Shown: piece after piece, positions 12,020 to 22,838 of the stretch
Numbering within the stretch: position 1 is the first letter of the stretch
Layout: every line of letters starts with the position of its first letter
NCBI GenBank assembly: GCA_916613615.1
Contig: OU744730.1
Span: 32,026,815 to 32,090,814 of the forward strand
DNA: 64,000 nucleotides
Direction: 5' to 3'
DNA from: Steromphala cineraria
Lineage: Eukaryota > Mollusca > Gastropoda > Trochida > Trochidae
Made by a program: the position numbers and the translations under genes
The notes under the pieces: model-generated
Told to the model about the DNA's origin: nothing
Database searches by the model: none
Seen by the model: only the letters and a program-made list of their open reading frames with translations

Positions 12020-12644
12020 AAAGCCCATGTGCTATATTACAAAGTATATAACAAACAAAACATGCAGTGACCCTTCGTATGCATTGACCATTGCGCTGTC
12101 TCAGACAGTTCATGGCTCTTATGGAGTTTCAGGGGAGAAACATTGCTAAGAAGCGGAAACCAACTATATAGCCATTTTACAATAAATAATAAAGGCCCTT
12201 TTCGGGAGGGGGGGGGGGGGGGGTGGTTGGCAAGGGGTAAACCTATTATAATTATTACACCGGATCTCAAATAAATACACAAAAAAGTATGTAAAACATA
12301 CTACCATGACATTTCAAAATCCTCGAATTTCATTGGTTTATTTCTATGGTCGAACCTACGTTCGAACACGATTTTTATGACGGGCGATTCACCGCGGTTT
12401 GATACACACTGCCATAGAAACGAACGAGTCGACATGCATACAGTCACCGTACGCTTCGGCAGTTGTTTCGTCTGAATACTAACTAAAAGTCTTTTACCAT
12501 TGTACTACCCGTACTTTTATATAATGAGAGTTTGGTTCGCATCAATATCGTGCATGTTATATCCAGGAAATAGTGTAATTCTAAGCGAAAGGCTGAATTT
12601 AGATCAATAAGCTACCGCAACCGGTTTTGGTTTGAGCGATGTCA

Positions 12645-12721
12645 ACAGTGACGTCAACCTTTGACGTCATAAGCACAAGACATTATGACGTCACAGTGTT
12701 GACCGAAGCACAACTGACGTT
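12645..12721 (+). promoter_or_regulatory. Cluster of three perfect CRE/ATF palindromes
   Basis: TGACGTCA occurs at 12649-12656, 12662-12669 and 12686-12693, with a half site at 12714. The cluster is itself roughly palindromic: gtcaacagtgacgtca on the left and tgacgtcacagtgttgac on the right. Such sites bind CREB/ATF bZIP dimers. It lies about 0.95 kb before the ATG of the TPR-TIR gene, so it could be that gene's promoter or enhancer (inference). Confidence 0.55.
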
Positions 12722-12780
12722 ACGCGGTAGAAAAGAAAGTACATTTAAAACGCTAAAAAAACTCGTCATGGTAGAAGGGA

Positions 12781-12939
12781 GATAAACCTACTGTGTTTTA
12801 TAATTTTCGTGGTTTAACGTAGATTCGATACCGTTGATGTTACATTCGAAGCCTCACGCTTATGCGTTCGGCTCCGAATGACATCAACAGGTATCGAATC
12901 CGTTAGACCACGAAAATTAAAAAACACAGTAGGTTTATC
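12781..12939. repeat. Near-perfect hairpin, arms of about 65 bp
   Basis: The left arm begins gataaacctactgtgtttta and includes gattcgatacc. The right arm is its reverse complement, ending aacacagtaggtttatc. The loop is about 30 bases (cctcacgcttatgcgttcgg). Probably a small fold-back transposon. Confidence 0.8.
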
Positions 12940-13623
12940 ACCTAATTATCTACACTTTTGAATTTGGCTATAATTTTTGGAACATCAGCGTAAAGCAGCT
13001 TACTTCAATACAGGCTTTCTAATTTTATAACAACCCGTACACCCCTTCATTAAATTATTCAGGTGTCCAAGATTCGACTGATCGGTACAAATCACTCTTG
13101 AAAGCGTTATTTGACGGATAGGTTCAGTTCAGTTTTGAAAATTCGACGGATTAGGCTGTAATCCTAAACATTACGTCTGACCGCACCCACGTACATCGCA
13201 TGTTTTTTTACCAGTTAAGAATATAGCCAAAACCCAGTCGTTACCGGACCTATCATCGTATCGTATAAAAAAAACCGCTAGCGGTGATCATGTTCAAAGC
13301 GAGGTTTACAGGAGTTATTTGCCCCTAGCTGATAAGGCTTTTGCGACTCACGGGGGTGCGGTCGGACGGAATGGAAAGGAAACCCTTCGATACTAAAAGT
13401 TCAATTTTGATAAGTTGATATATATTTTTTTTATTCCTCAGAATTAGGCCGAATTAAATTAGCCTGATTATCAATAGTTCCTCTAAATGAAAGAAATGTA
13501 TTATCTAACGACTAAATTAAAGCATCCAAATACGCCAATAAACTAAACATATTAAACATCAAATCATATTATAAATCTATTTGCCTCTTCTTACAGGCTG
13601 TGTGCTACGTATAGAAGATCGCG

Positions 13624-16431
13624 ATGGATGAAGCGAATCCTATGACCTCACTTGGAGCTCAACTTGGGGAGATTCCACATTCTTTGCAGTTATATGACCT
13701 CTTCAAGATCAAGGACGAATTATGCAGAGCCATCTTGAAGAGACTGCAGTCCGAGAGGGAACGTCCTTCTGGTGAAGATCGTCTAAGAAGTATCAACTTC
13801 ACCTCACTTTTACTATTCCGTTTGAAACAACGTGAAGAAGCTTTGACAGAAAACTCATTCGTGCTCCGGGAGTCTCCCAACAATGTGACAGCAATGGTAA
13901 ATAACATTTATATGAAACTTGCCATGGGTCATGAACGAGAGGCTTTGGATCAGTTAAAGATTTTGAAGAATCTATGGAGTGAAGGTGATCTTGTAGTAAA
14001 AGCAACTGCTTTTGCAGAAGAGGCATACTGCCTTTCAAGAATACGTCCAATGTTCTACCTGAGATCAATTGATCTTTTTGAGAAGGCTATAAAGATGTGT
14101 CCTCATATGTATTTGTGGAAGTATGGATGTGCTATTGTTTATAAGAGATGTCTTGGCACCTCAAAATGCATCAAGGGACTCTGTCCCGAGAAGTTGAAGG
14201 AATTTTGTAGCCTTGCACTCAAATATATATACGAGGTCATCCAACGTGGAAATGATTGCCTGAAGGCAAGATCCTGGACCTGCCTCGGTGAACTCATTAG
14301 TTCATTCAAACATCCTGTTTACCCATTGACTATTGATATCGTGGCAACAGTCAACACTGGTCTTAGACATACTGCAGAAGAATGCTTCGATAATGCCCTC
14401 AGAAGTCCCACAGCAGCAAACGATGAGATTATTCTTGAGAGATGTGGAAATAGTTTGAGATTTGTTCGACGAAGTAGTTATAAAGCTAGGTTACAAGAAT
14501 GTTACAAACTTCTTCTTATGGCGTATAGGTTAAGACCTACAGCCTATGTTTGTGACAAACTAGCCACTGTTCTCTTGCAGCTCCAAGAACAAGGTGTCGA
14601 ACCAGACCCTAAACCACTTTCCCTTGGTCCGGGATATAGAGACCGATATAACAGAGATGGAAGAGGTTTCAGACATGATTATAATCATGGTCAAGATAAT
14701 AGCTACTCCAACTACAGAAACGCGAATTCGTTCAGAGGACCAAGAGGATATGATAAAAACTATAACCCTGACTCAAATGCTAACTACTTTGAAAACCAAA
14801 ACAGCATGCAACAGTTCTCTGGAAATTTCTACCAAAGAGGAGGACAGGACCCCTATCAAGGATATATAGGACATGGTAGAGGAAGAGGAGGGGGAGGAAG
14901 AGCTAGAAGAGGAGGTAGAGGAGGAGGAGAAAGAAATAGCGGAGGAGAAGGAGGAAGAGGAAATAGCAAGGAACGTCTTCAGATGGATGCCAATAGACAA
15001 CCACAGCTCAATCCAAATGCTGCCCAATTTGTGCCTCAACACACTGAAGGTGTTCAACAAAACCCTGCTAGTCCAGTAGATTCATTATCTTCCGGAATGA
15101 AGGCTTTGACTTTAGCATCAAAACCAACAAATGTAGGTATGCAGAAGAAGAAGTTTAAGAAAGCTATTTCATCACCACAAAAGGTGAAAACTGTTCCCCG
15201 AGGTGATCCGTTGATTAATGAAGCGGTTCGTTATCTGAATGCATCCTTAATTTTATCAGAGGAATGCAATAACAATGCTTTGTATCAACTTGGATTGTTG
15301 CATCGAAGGCTAGAGGAAATTGATAAGGCAATAGAATACTTCCGGAGAATCCTGATAGAAACAGACACCACTCTCTATCACAAAGTCAATGCTTATGAAC
15401 AGATAGGATTTTGTCACCTTGATAAAAGTGAACATGCTGTACTCAGTGATACAGAACGTCAAAACGAAAGAGAAGAAGGAAAGTTTATGTTGAAAAGAGC
15501 TGTGGAGGAAGCTGCCCGCCTTGTAGCATCCCTGCCAACCATGAGTCAAGAAGATCTGGATTCCTGGGAATCATACCCGACACTGAAGCAACTTCTGAGT
15601 AACAACCTTCAACCGGAGCATATGAAAGACATTGCAAGATTGTGTCAACTTATTGGCAACAACAGGGAATCCTTAGATTGGTACACAAAGCTCCAGCAAA
15701 TTGATCCTGATGACATGGAAGCACTTCATAATGTTGTTGTCACTCATATAAGACTGCAGGATTTCATAACAGCCCAGAATTCTTTCAACGTGTTGATGGG
15801 TTCATCAGAAGGGAGACAACTCCTTGAAGAGAAACCAGAACTGTTTAACCAGGTGTATCTTGGGACAATCAGACATCTGATGATCAGAACCTCAGAGGAG
15901 GATATGGACCATCTGAAGAGGTCTTGCAGGACCCTCTTTGACTGCAAACACCGTGGACCTCCATCATCAGCAAATGATGAGGAATGTGATGGAGCTTATG
16001 AAATTTTTATGCTTAATGATCCCAATAATACAGAGACTGAGGCAGAGGCAGAGGCACTCCAGAAATGGTTGACTGAGAAATGTGGTCTCAGTGTAACACG
16101 GAACGACAAAGATGTCAGCGGTGGAGCCATTCCTTTTCCGTACCAAGAAGGTTTCATCCAATCATGTAAAATCGTGATTGTGGTCCTCTCGTCTGGACAA
16201 CTGGACCAACAATTAAAGACCCTTCTCTACATAGCATTTGGGGAAAAAGGTTCAGACTCCATAGTCAGTGTACGTTTGGGTGATCTTGAACTTCCAACTT
16301 TCCTGAAAGGAAGTCTGTCTGTGAAGAGACCTCAGACGGAAAAAGGAGATCCAGATCACCAGAGATTCCACCTGAAGTGCTTCATGGCCACTATGGGACT
16401 CAACTTCGATACATTCCAGTGGATTGATTAG
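13624..16431 (+). CDS. TPR / RGG-rich / TPR / TIR-like protein, 935 aa
   Basis: The coding sequence is one uninterrupted exon. An acceptor (cctcttcttacag, ending 13597) lies 26 bases before the ATG, so at least one intron is in the 5' UTR. Residues about 60-320 are helical TPR-like repeats (for example FYLRSIDLFEKAIKMCP). Residues 334-450 are rich in R, G, Y, N and Q and contain RGG boxes near 416-446. Residues 450-525 look disordered. Residues 528-760 are a second TPR block (INEAVRYLNASL, DKAIEYFRRIL, NRESLDWYTKLQQIDPDD). Residues 791-935 resemble a TIR domain: YEIFMLND strand, EALQKWLTEKCGLSVTRNDKD, then QSCKIVIVVLSSGQ. The usual TIR NADase glutamate is not evident after the SSGQ loop, so a scaffold role is more likely. 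TPR arrays with a single coding exon recall vertebrate IFIT genes, and TIR domains act in immune signalling. A cytosolic immune adaptor or RNA sensor is my inference. A broken paralogue lies at 62056-64000. Confidence 0.85.
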   Translation: MDEANPMTSLGAQLGEIPHSLQLYDLFKIKDELCRAILKRLQSERERPSGEDRLRSINFTSLLLFRLKQREEALTENSFVLRESPNNVTAMVNNIYMKLAMGHEREALDQLKILKNLWSEGDLVVKATAFAEEAYCLSRIRPMFYLRSIDLFEKAIKMCPHMYLWKYGCAIVYKRCLGTSKCIKGLCPEKLKEFCSLALKYIYEVIQRGNDCLKARSWTCLGELISSFKHPVYPLTIDIVATVNTGLRHTAEECFDNALRSPTAANDEIILERCGNSLRFVRRSSYKARLQECYKLLLMAYRLRPTAYVCDKLATVLLQLQEQGVEPDPKPLSLGPGYRDRYNRDGRGFRHDYNHGQDNSYSNYRNANSFRGPRGYDKNYNPDSNANYFENQNSMQQFSGNFYQRGGQDPYQGYIGHGRGRGGGGRARRGGRGGGERNSGGEGGRGNSKERLQMDANRQPQLNPNAAQFVPQHTEGVQQNPASPVDSLSSGMKALTLASKPTNVGMQKKKFKKAISSPQKVKTVPRGDPLINEAVRYLNASLILSEECNNNALYQLGLLHRRLEEIDKAIEYFRRILIETDTTLYHKVNAYEQIGFCHLDKSEHAVLSDTERQNEREEGKFMLKRAVEEAARLVASLPTMSQEDLDSWESYPTLKQLLSNNLQPEHMKDIARLCQLIGNNRESLDWYTKLQQIDPDDMEALHNVVVTHIRLQDFITAQNSFNVLMGSSEGRQLLEEKPELFNQVYLGTIRHLMIRTSEEDMDHLKRSCRTLFDCKHRGPPSSANDEECDGAYEIFMLNDPNNTETEAEAEALQKWLTEKCGLSVTRNDKDVSGGAIPFPYQEGFIQSCKIVIVVLSSGQLDQQLKTLLYIAFGEKGSDSIVSVRLGDLELPTFLKGSLSVKRPQTEKGDPDHQRFHLKCFMATMGLNFDTFQWID
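14876..14968 (+). repeat. GGA-rich microsatellite inside the coding sequence
   Basis: A purine-only run of gga, aga and aggag units encodes the RGG/GGERN segment of the TPR-TIR protein (about residues 418-449). The broken paralogue lacks the corresponding segment, which suggests the RGG box arose or expanded by slippage. Confidence 0.7.
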
Positions 16432-16915
16432 GTCGGTCCTTTTGGCATTTTGATAATAATGAGGAGGTAATTGACATTAAAGTGGATTGAGTAGGTTGCA
16501 TAGCGTGGCACGATGACAACGTGTCTTTTGACGTCAGAGAAAAGAAGGAATTCTCCAGGGAAAGGACCACTAATATTCCTTCTGCTGTGCGTTCATGTCA
16601 TATCTGGAACTCTATTTCGAGGCATTCCAGTGGAATTATAAGAAATCGACCTACCATTTAAGATATATATTCAATAATTAAGTTTTGATTTATATTGATA
16701 ATTTGTTTGTGGTATGACTGTTGTTTGAAGTTGATTTTCTTATAGTATGAACATCAAATTGGTTTAGGAAAACGCTTCGCAAATGCTTATATATTATGTC
16801 TGTATGTTTCATCTTTACTTATTCATATTTTAACATGATTAAAACGAATTTCCGTTATTTAGTTAATTTTTTTCTGTTATTTAATGATGTTTAAAAATGT
16901 TGTTTTGTAATGAAC
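16432..16915 (+). other. 3' flank of the TPR-TIR gene
   Basis: AT-rich. It holds a possible variant polyadenylation signal ATTAAA at about 16838. Nothing else is recognised. Confidence 0.35.
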
Positions 16916-17952
16916 TAGTGTCCAAAAGAAACGCTACAAACGTTTTTTTCAAATATTTTTTTACTCTGTTATTATTTCATTTGGAAACATGATTTTGTAT
17001 ATCAGGTATACCAAATACTATGTATTTTATCGGGAACATGTCATCACTTCCGGGTAAATCGGGAACTTGGTGAAAAAGAAGTTATTGAATGGAGCAAGTT
17101 TTGCATGTGCAGATTATTGTATAAAACGGCTCGACCCACACGTTATTGTCATGGCAACAAAAAGGTCACCAAAGAATGCCATGTTTGACAGTCAATGAAA
17201 AAGAGAGAGCCCTTGGAAAGGTCCTACAAGGGGCCTCACACCCCGACGTCGCCAGACAGTTTGGTTGTCCGCGCATAACAGACCGCAGACTAATGTAGTG
17301 ATTACGTCAAACTGGCCAGACATCAGACAGGCCCATAAGCGGCAGACCACCCTTGACCTCTGCCAGTGAAGACCACTACATCCGGTTATAGCCCCTACGG
17401 AACCACTCCATCACAGCTGCACTGTGAAACAGATTCAGTCTGTAGAACGTGTACCGGAAACTGCGACGACATAGTGTCCGGCCACTCCATCCTACCGCAG
17501 ACGGTCCTGACACCTGACAAACAGACTGATGGCCAGGCGAGTTCGCCGGTGGCAGAGTCGCGACTAGGCACAACCTGATATGAACCCTATCGAACATTTA
17601 TGGGACTATCTCGATCGGAATGTCAAAAGTCGCCTTGTGCGTCAAGTCAACCTCCAGGATGTTAAACAATGCCCCCTCAACGAATGGCAACGGATCCCCG
17701 CAGACGTTTGACGACGTCAGTCCGTAGACGTGTTCTTGCCTGTATAGACTCTTATGGTGTACATACCCGTTACTAACATCACTTTGTAACATGTATTGTG
17801 ACATTTCTCCACGCTTTCGCGATCAGTGCTTAAATGATTTGTAAAATATTGGACCCCACCCATCTTTACAAGCTTGTCATAACGGTTATTCTGCCTTGAT
17901 TAAAATGAAACTTTAAAATGCAAACATGCGGTAGCGTTTCTTTTGGACACTT
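16916..17952 (+). mobile_element. Internally deleted Tc1/mariner element
   Basis: The terminal repeats are tagtgtccaaaagaaacg... on the left and ...cgtttcttttggacactt on the right, with TA at the left border. Inside, from 17176, lies a transposase N-terminus (MPCLTVNEKERALGKVLQGA, a helix-turn-helix segment). Near 17574-17633 lies the C-terminal signature PDMNPIEHLWDYLDR. The central catalytic region is scrambled or missing and no long frame is open. At about 1.04 kb it is shorter than a typical full-length element of 1.3-1.6 kb, so it is non-autonomous. Confidence 0.8.
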
Positions 17953-18815
17953 GTTTGGAAGGATGCAATTCGAATTACTTCACTGCTATTAAATATAATC
18001 ATGCATAGGAAATAATAAATCCAAATATCGTCTTAGTTTTTGCATTAAGTTTTGTTTCAATTTACTTTTTATGTGTGTGTAACAGATTAATCTTAATCAA
18101 CTTTTTTTTCTGTTATTTAAATTTCAAAATTGGAATGACACGTCATGATATTTCAAACGAGGCAATATTATGAATATATTTGTTATTTTCTTTTGAAATA
18201 TAACAAGAAATCTATATAATATTTTATTTAAGTGTTTTTGTATGCTTAAGACTACGAACAGTTTGAATGAATGAATGAATTTTTCCTCTTCATATCGCTT
18301 TCTAACGTTTGCTGTTGAAGAGAAATTTCGTTTTGAATATCTATATTCTTTTCGCTTTTGACTTTAATTATTTTATAATGTCTTTACTTCATTTCTAGTT
18401 GATTGATGAATTTATCTTTGAGGTTGTATTATTTTGTTATTTTAATTTGTAACTTTAGAGGTCGTCAATTAAATCAAACTCCTACATGTAAGTTAATTTT
18501 GTCACTATTTTTCATTTGTTCATAATTTACGTTCATTCAAAGTTTTATATTATGTCTTTGTTCGACATGCATTCAGACAAATTCTTTTTTTGTTTTTTTG
18601 TGGTACATGTACATGAAATAAAAAAAATTATATTCTAGATATCCGAGACAAATGTTTCCTTAGCAATTTTAACATCAGGTAGGTTCTTGTAACCCTTCGT
18701 TGACCTCATTTAAAATACTTGTAGCATAGTGACAATCGAACCAGATGCAGGGAATGTTGTTTATTTCCCCTTTAGAGATGTCGCATTGATTTGTATTTTT
18801 GATGTTATGTACACC
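17953..18815. other. Non-coding AT-rich stretch
   Basis: No gene, RNA or repeat recognised beyond poly-T runs and a short aatg repeat near 18267. Confidence 0.4.
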
Positions 18816-19179
18816 TTAAAGGGGCAGTAGCACTTTTTTTGATAATTTTATATTTTAAATTTGTTACTGATAATTGTACGTTAATTTTTAATGTAGTATT
18901 TTGAAAATGTCAATAATCTCGTTACTCAAGCCAATCTTCCATAGTCAGAGAACAAAGTATGAAGATTCACCTAAAATCCATTGGCGGCCATTTTGTGTGA
19001 ACACCTTTAATTCATTTTGTGTTATAAAAAGGAATCGTATGGCTAAACTTTACATTATATATTTGAATTATTACTGCTCCATTTAGTTTGAATACATTGT
19101 ATTTCAATTGGAACCATTAATTTTCATTTTTATGACATCACCTTATATTCCCCCTAAAAACGTGCTACTGTCCCTTTAA
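18816..19179 (-). mobile_element. TTAA-flanked MITE, copy 3 (reverse orientation)
   Basis: Starts ttaaaggggcagtagcac and ends acgtgctactgtccctttaa. The interior carries the reverse complement of the family block (ggcggccattttgtgtgaac). Confidence 0.8.
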
Positions 19180-19759
19180 GATATCATCGGTTTTGACTTC
19201 AAATCATGTTATACCAAAAACCATAATAGAATATAGAGTGTGTAAAATATTTAAGAAAATGGTCTCGATAAATCATTGCAAAACGTTTTATGTTTGGATC
19301 TAAATCAATATAATAAAAATTATTATGTTTTTGATTCTTCACTTATTTCATTAGCAAATGGATATAAGCACTTACAATCATCAATTATGCATGAGGGTAA
19401 AAATGTTTGATGGTTCACGTTAAGGGAAGCTAAAAAATGAGTTTAAAAGTGATGGATTATACATACAACTTTCGAACATAAGCCTTTTTACGCATTAAAT
19501 CATTTTATTTATTACCCACTTACCTTATTAGACAGAAGACTAATGATACCGGCCTTGACTTATTTGTACATCAAGGCTTTAAAAAGGTCTAAAATATTCT
19601 ATCAACAGTAAATGATAATGGTCTATCCGTTTTACCTTTCAAAATGTTCGGCTTCAATATTCAAGATTCATTTTCACAATTCCAAAATTTATATTGTTTA
19701 GCAGAAATGTAAACCTTATGTTTAGAAATTAACAGTGTTCATACAGAATAATTATAATT
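19180..19759. other. Non-coding stretch
   Basis: AT-rich with nothing recognised. Confidence 0.4.
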
Positions 19760-22055
19760 TTTAGCTTATCTGGCCTGTAAGGCCCGATGGGCTTATGGCA
19801 TGGCATGGTGTCCGGCGTCCGTCCGTCCGTCCGTCCATCCGTCCGTCCGTCCGTAAACTTTGTGGAATTTCGACTTCTTCTCCAGAACCATAAGGCCTAG
19901 AAAGCTGAAACTTTGTGTACAGACTCCTTGGCTAGTGAGGATTATAAATTGTAGCTTTGGTCGCCCTGTGACCCCTAATAAGGGCCACAGGGGCCACACA
20001 AAACCTATTTTCATCTTCTTCTCCAGAACCATAAGGCCTAGAAAGCTGAAACTTTGTGTAGTGAGGATTATAAATTGTAGCTTTAGTGGCCCTGTGACCC
20101 CTAATAAGGGCCACAGGGGCCGCGCCCTAACAACCTATTTTCATCTTCTTTTCCAGAACCATGAGGCCTAGAAAGCTGAAACTTTGTGTACAGACTCCTT
20201 GGCTAGTGAGGATTATAAATTGTAGCTTTGGTAGCCCTGTGACCCCTAATAAGGGCCACAGGGGCCATGCCCCCTAAAAACCTATTTTCATCTTGTTCTC
20301 CAGAACCATGAGGCCTAGAAAGCTGAAACTTTGTGTACAGACTCCTTGGCTAGTGAGGATTATAAATTGTAGCTTTGGTAGCCCTGTGACCCCTAATAAG
20401 GGCCACAGGGGCCATGCCCTAAAAACCTATTTTCATCTTGTTCTCCAGAACCATGAGGCCTAGAAAGCTGAAACTTTGTGTACAGACTCCTTGGCTAGTG
20501 AGGATTATAAATTGTAGCTTTGGTAGCCCTGTGACCCCTAATAAGGGCCACAGGGGCCACGCCCTAAAAACGTATGTTCATCTTCTCCAGAACCATAAGG
20601 CCTAGTAAGCTGAAACTTTGTGTACAGACTCCTTGGCTAGTGAGGATTATAAATTGTAGCTTTGGTAGCCCTGTGTCCCCTAATAAGGGCCAGAGGGGCC
20701 ACGCCCTAAAAACCTTTTTTCATATTCTTCTCCAGAACCATAAGGCCTAGAAAGCTGAAACTTTGTGTATAGCCTATAAAGAGTGAGGAATATAAGTTGT
20801 AGCTTTGGTGGCCCTGTGACCCCTAATAAGGGCCACAGGGGTCACACCCTAAAAACCTATTTTCATCTTATTCTCCTGAACCATAAGGCCTAGAAAGCTG
20901 AAACTTTGTGTACAGACTCCTTGACTGGTGAAGATTATATATTGTAGCTTTGGTGGCACCTGTGACCCCTAATAAGGGCCACAGGGGCCACGCCCTAAAA
21001 ACCTATTTTCATCTTCTTCTCCAGAACGATAGGGCCTAGAAAGCTGAAACTTTGTGTACAGATTCCTTGGCCATGGCTAGTGAAGATTATAAATTGTAGC
21101 TTTGGTAGCCCTGTGACCCCTAATAAGGGCCACAGGGGCCACGCCCTAAAAACGTATTTTCATCTTCTCCAGAACCATAAGGCCTAGTAAGCTGAAACTT
21201 TGTGTACAGACTCCTTGGCTAGTGAGGATTATAAATTGTAGCTTTGGTGGCCCTGTGACCCCTAATAAGGGCCACATATTCCACGCCCTAAAAACTATTT
21301 TCATCTTCTTCTCCAGAACCATAAGGCCTAGAAAGTTGAAACTTTGTGTACAGACTCCTTGGCTAGTGATGATTATAAATTGTAGCTTTAGTGGTCCTGT
21401 GACCCCTAATAAGGGCCACAGGGGCCACGCCCTAAAAACCTATTTTCATCTTCTACTCCAGAACCATAAAGGCCTAGAAAGCTGAAACTTTGTGTACAGA
21501 CTCCTTGACTAGTAAAGATTATAAATTGTAGCTTTGGTGGCCCTGTGACCCCTAATAAGGGCCACATATGCCACGCCCTAAAAACCTTTTTTCATCTTCT
21601 TCTCCAGAACCATAAGGCCTAGAAAGCTGAAACTTTGTGTATAGCCTATAAAGAGTGAGGAATATAAGTTGTAGCTTTGGTGGCCCTGTGACCCCTAATA
21701 AGGGCCACAGGGGTCACACCCTAAAAACCTATTTTCATCTTCTTCTCCTGAACCATAAGGCCTAGAAAGCTGAAACTTTGTGTACAGACTCCTTGACTAG
21801 TGAGGATTATGAATTGTAGCTTTGGTGACTCTGTGGCCCCTAATAAAGGCAACATGAACGTCTTTCAAATCTATTTTCATCTACTTCTCCTGAAGTATAA
21901 GGCCTAGAAAACTGAAACTTGTCGCCTATACATATATTTAATTTTATGATTGGTGCCCCTGTGGCCTCTACAAAGGGGGATTCACATTGGCCACAATCTA
22001 CAGCATAATTGATGATGAAGCCTGATGAGCTACAGAGCCAATGGCTCTATTTTTG
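19760..22055 (+). repeat. Repeat element with about 14 tandem units of about 145 bp
   Basis: It opens with gcttatctggcctgtaaggc and a (GTCC)n run at about 19817-19855. Units of 142-147 bases follow, containing ccagaaccataaggcctaga, gctgaaactttgtgtacaga and cctgtgacccctaataaggg. It closes with gatgagctacagagccaatg. Bounded, non-coding elements with a tandem core are common in bivalves, and some are linked to Helitron-like transposition; this link is inferred. Open frames inside it are repeat artefacts. Confidence 0.85.
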
Positions 22056-22155
22056 TTACATGTAAGACTCAATTTGGTTATGCATTATGCATCGTGCAGG
22101 ATGCTTAGCAATATCTGTAGTCAATAAAGAGACGCTTATTTATTAAAGAATCAAT

Positions 22156-22499
22156 CAAGGGGCAGTAGCACGTTTAATGGGGATACAGGGTGATTTCAGG
22201 AAAATGAAAATAAAATTGTTACAATTGAAAGACAAAATGAAGCAGTAATGAATCAACTATACAATGTAAAGTTCAGCCATGCTATTCCCTTTTCTTGCAC
22301 AAAAAGAATTAAAGGTGTTCACACAATTATGACCGCCAATGGACTTAATGTGAATTTTTTTATAATTTGTTCTCTGACGATGGATGATTGGTTTGTGTAA
22401 TCAGATTTTTTTACAAAAATAATACATTAAGCATTAAAACCTTACAAGTATAAAATTGGAAATATAATATTTTCACAAAACGTGCTCCTGCCCCTTTAA
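22156..22499 (+). mobile_element. TTAA-flanked MITE, copy 4
   Basis: Starts aaggggcagtagcacg (left TTAA altered to TCAA) and ends cgtgctcctgcccctttaa. Interior blocks gaaagacaaaatg and gtgttcacacaattatgacc match the family. Confidence 0.75.
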
Positions 22500-22838
22500 C
22501 ATTTAGAGCGAAAATCAACGGAACCTAAATATACCTGTAGAAATGAGTCCGCAATCACGACAGATTCTATTTATGCAATGTTAGCCTGTTTCCTTTTTTT
22601 ACGTCGACTGAGTTCTAACATCGGTGCTTAAAGGGGGTCTGCAACCTGAATTTTTAACTTCCAGTGTTTTATTAGCAGGGCAGAGTCATAAATACTTGGT
22701 AGGGACGAAATCGTTTGCTTGGGAACCGCTTAAAGCTGACAGCCAGTACCAAGTTTTTGTCATGTGACCCCCCTTACCCGTCTGGATGCTCTTGTTAACG
22801 ATGGTCAATGAGGTTTCAACAGCGAGGTTGTTGACCCC
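22500..22838. other. Non-coding stretch with a dispersed repeat fragment
   Basis: A segment near 22655-22690 (acttccagtgttttatta and neighbours) is shared with about 44806-44830, marking an unnamed dispersed repeat. Nothing else is seen. Confidence 0.4.

Larger units (their letters stand above)
12020..13597. other. Upstream region of the TPR-TIR gene
   Basis: Contains a poly-G run at about 12209-12222, the CRE cluster at 12645-12721 and a large hairpin at 12781-12939. A non-coding first exon of the TPR-TIR gene probably lies here, because an acceptor sits just before the ATG exon, but I cannot place its donor. Confidence 0.45.

Noticed and set aside
12037..12282. Open frame crossing the poly-G run
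   Set aside because: A proline run from a homopolymer tract dominates it and nothing supports a gene.
14594..15079. Alternative frames over the GGA-rich part of the TPR-TIR gene
   Set aside because: They are shadows of a purine-rich coding segment; the 935-codon frame explains the region.
19793..21485. Open frames in the 145 bp array
   Set aside because: They are short, repeat the same peptide and end in array variants. There is no independent coding evidence.
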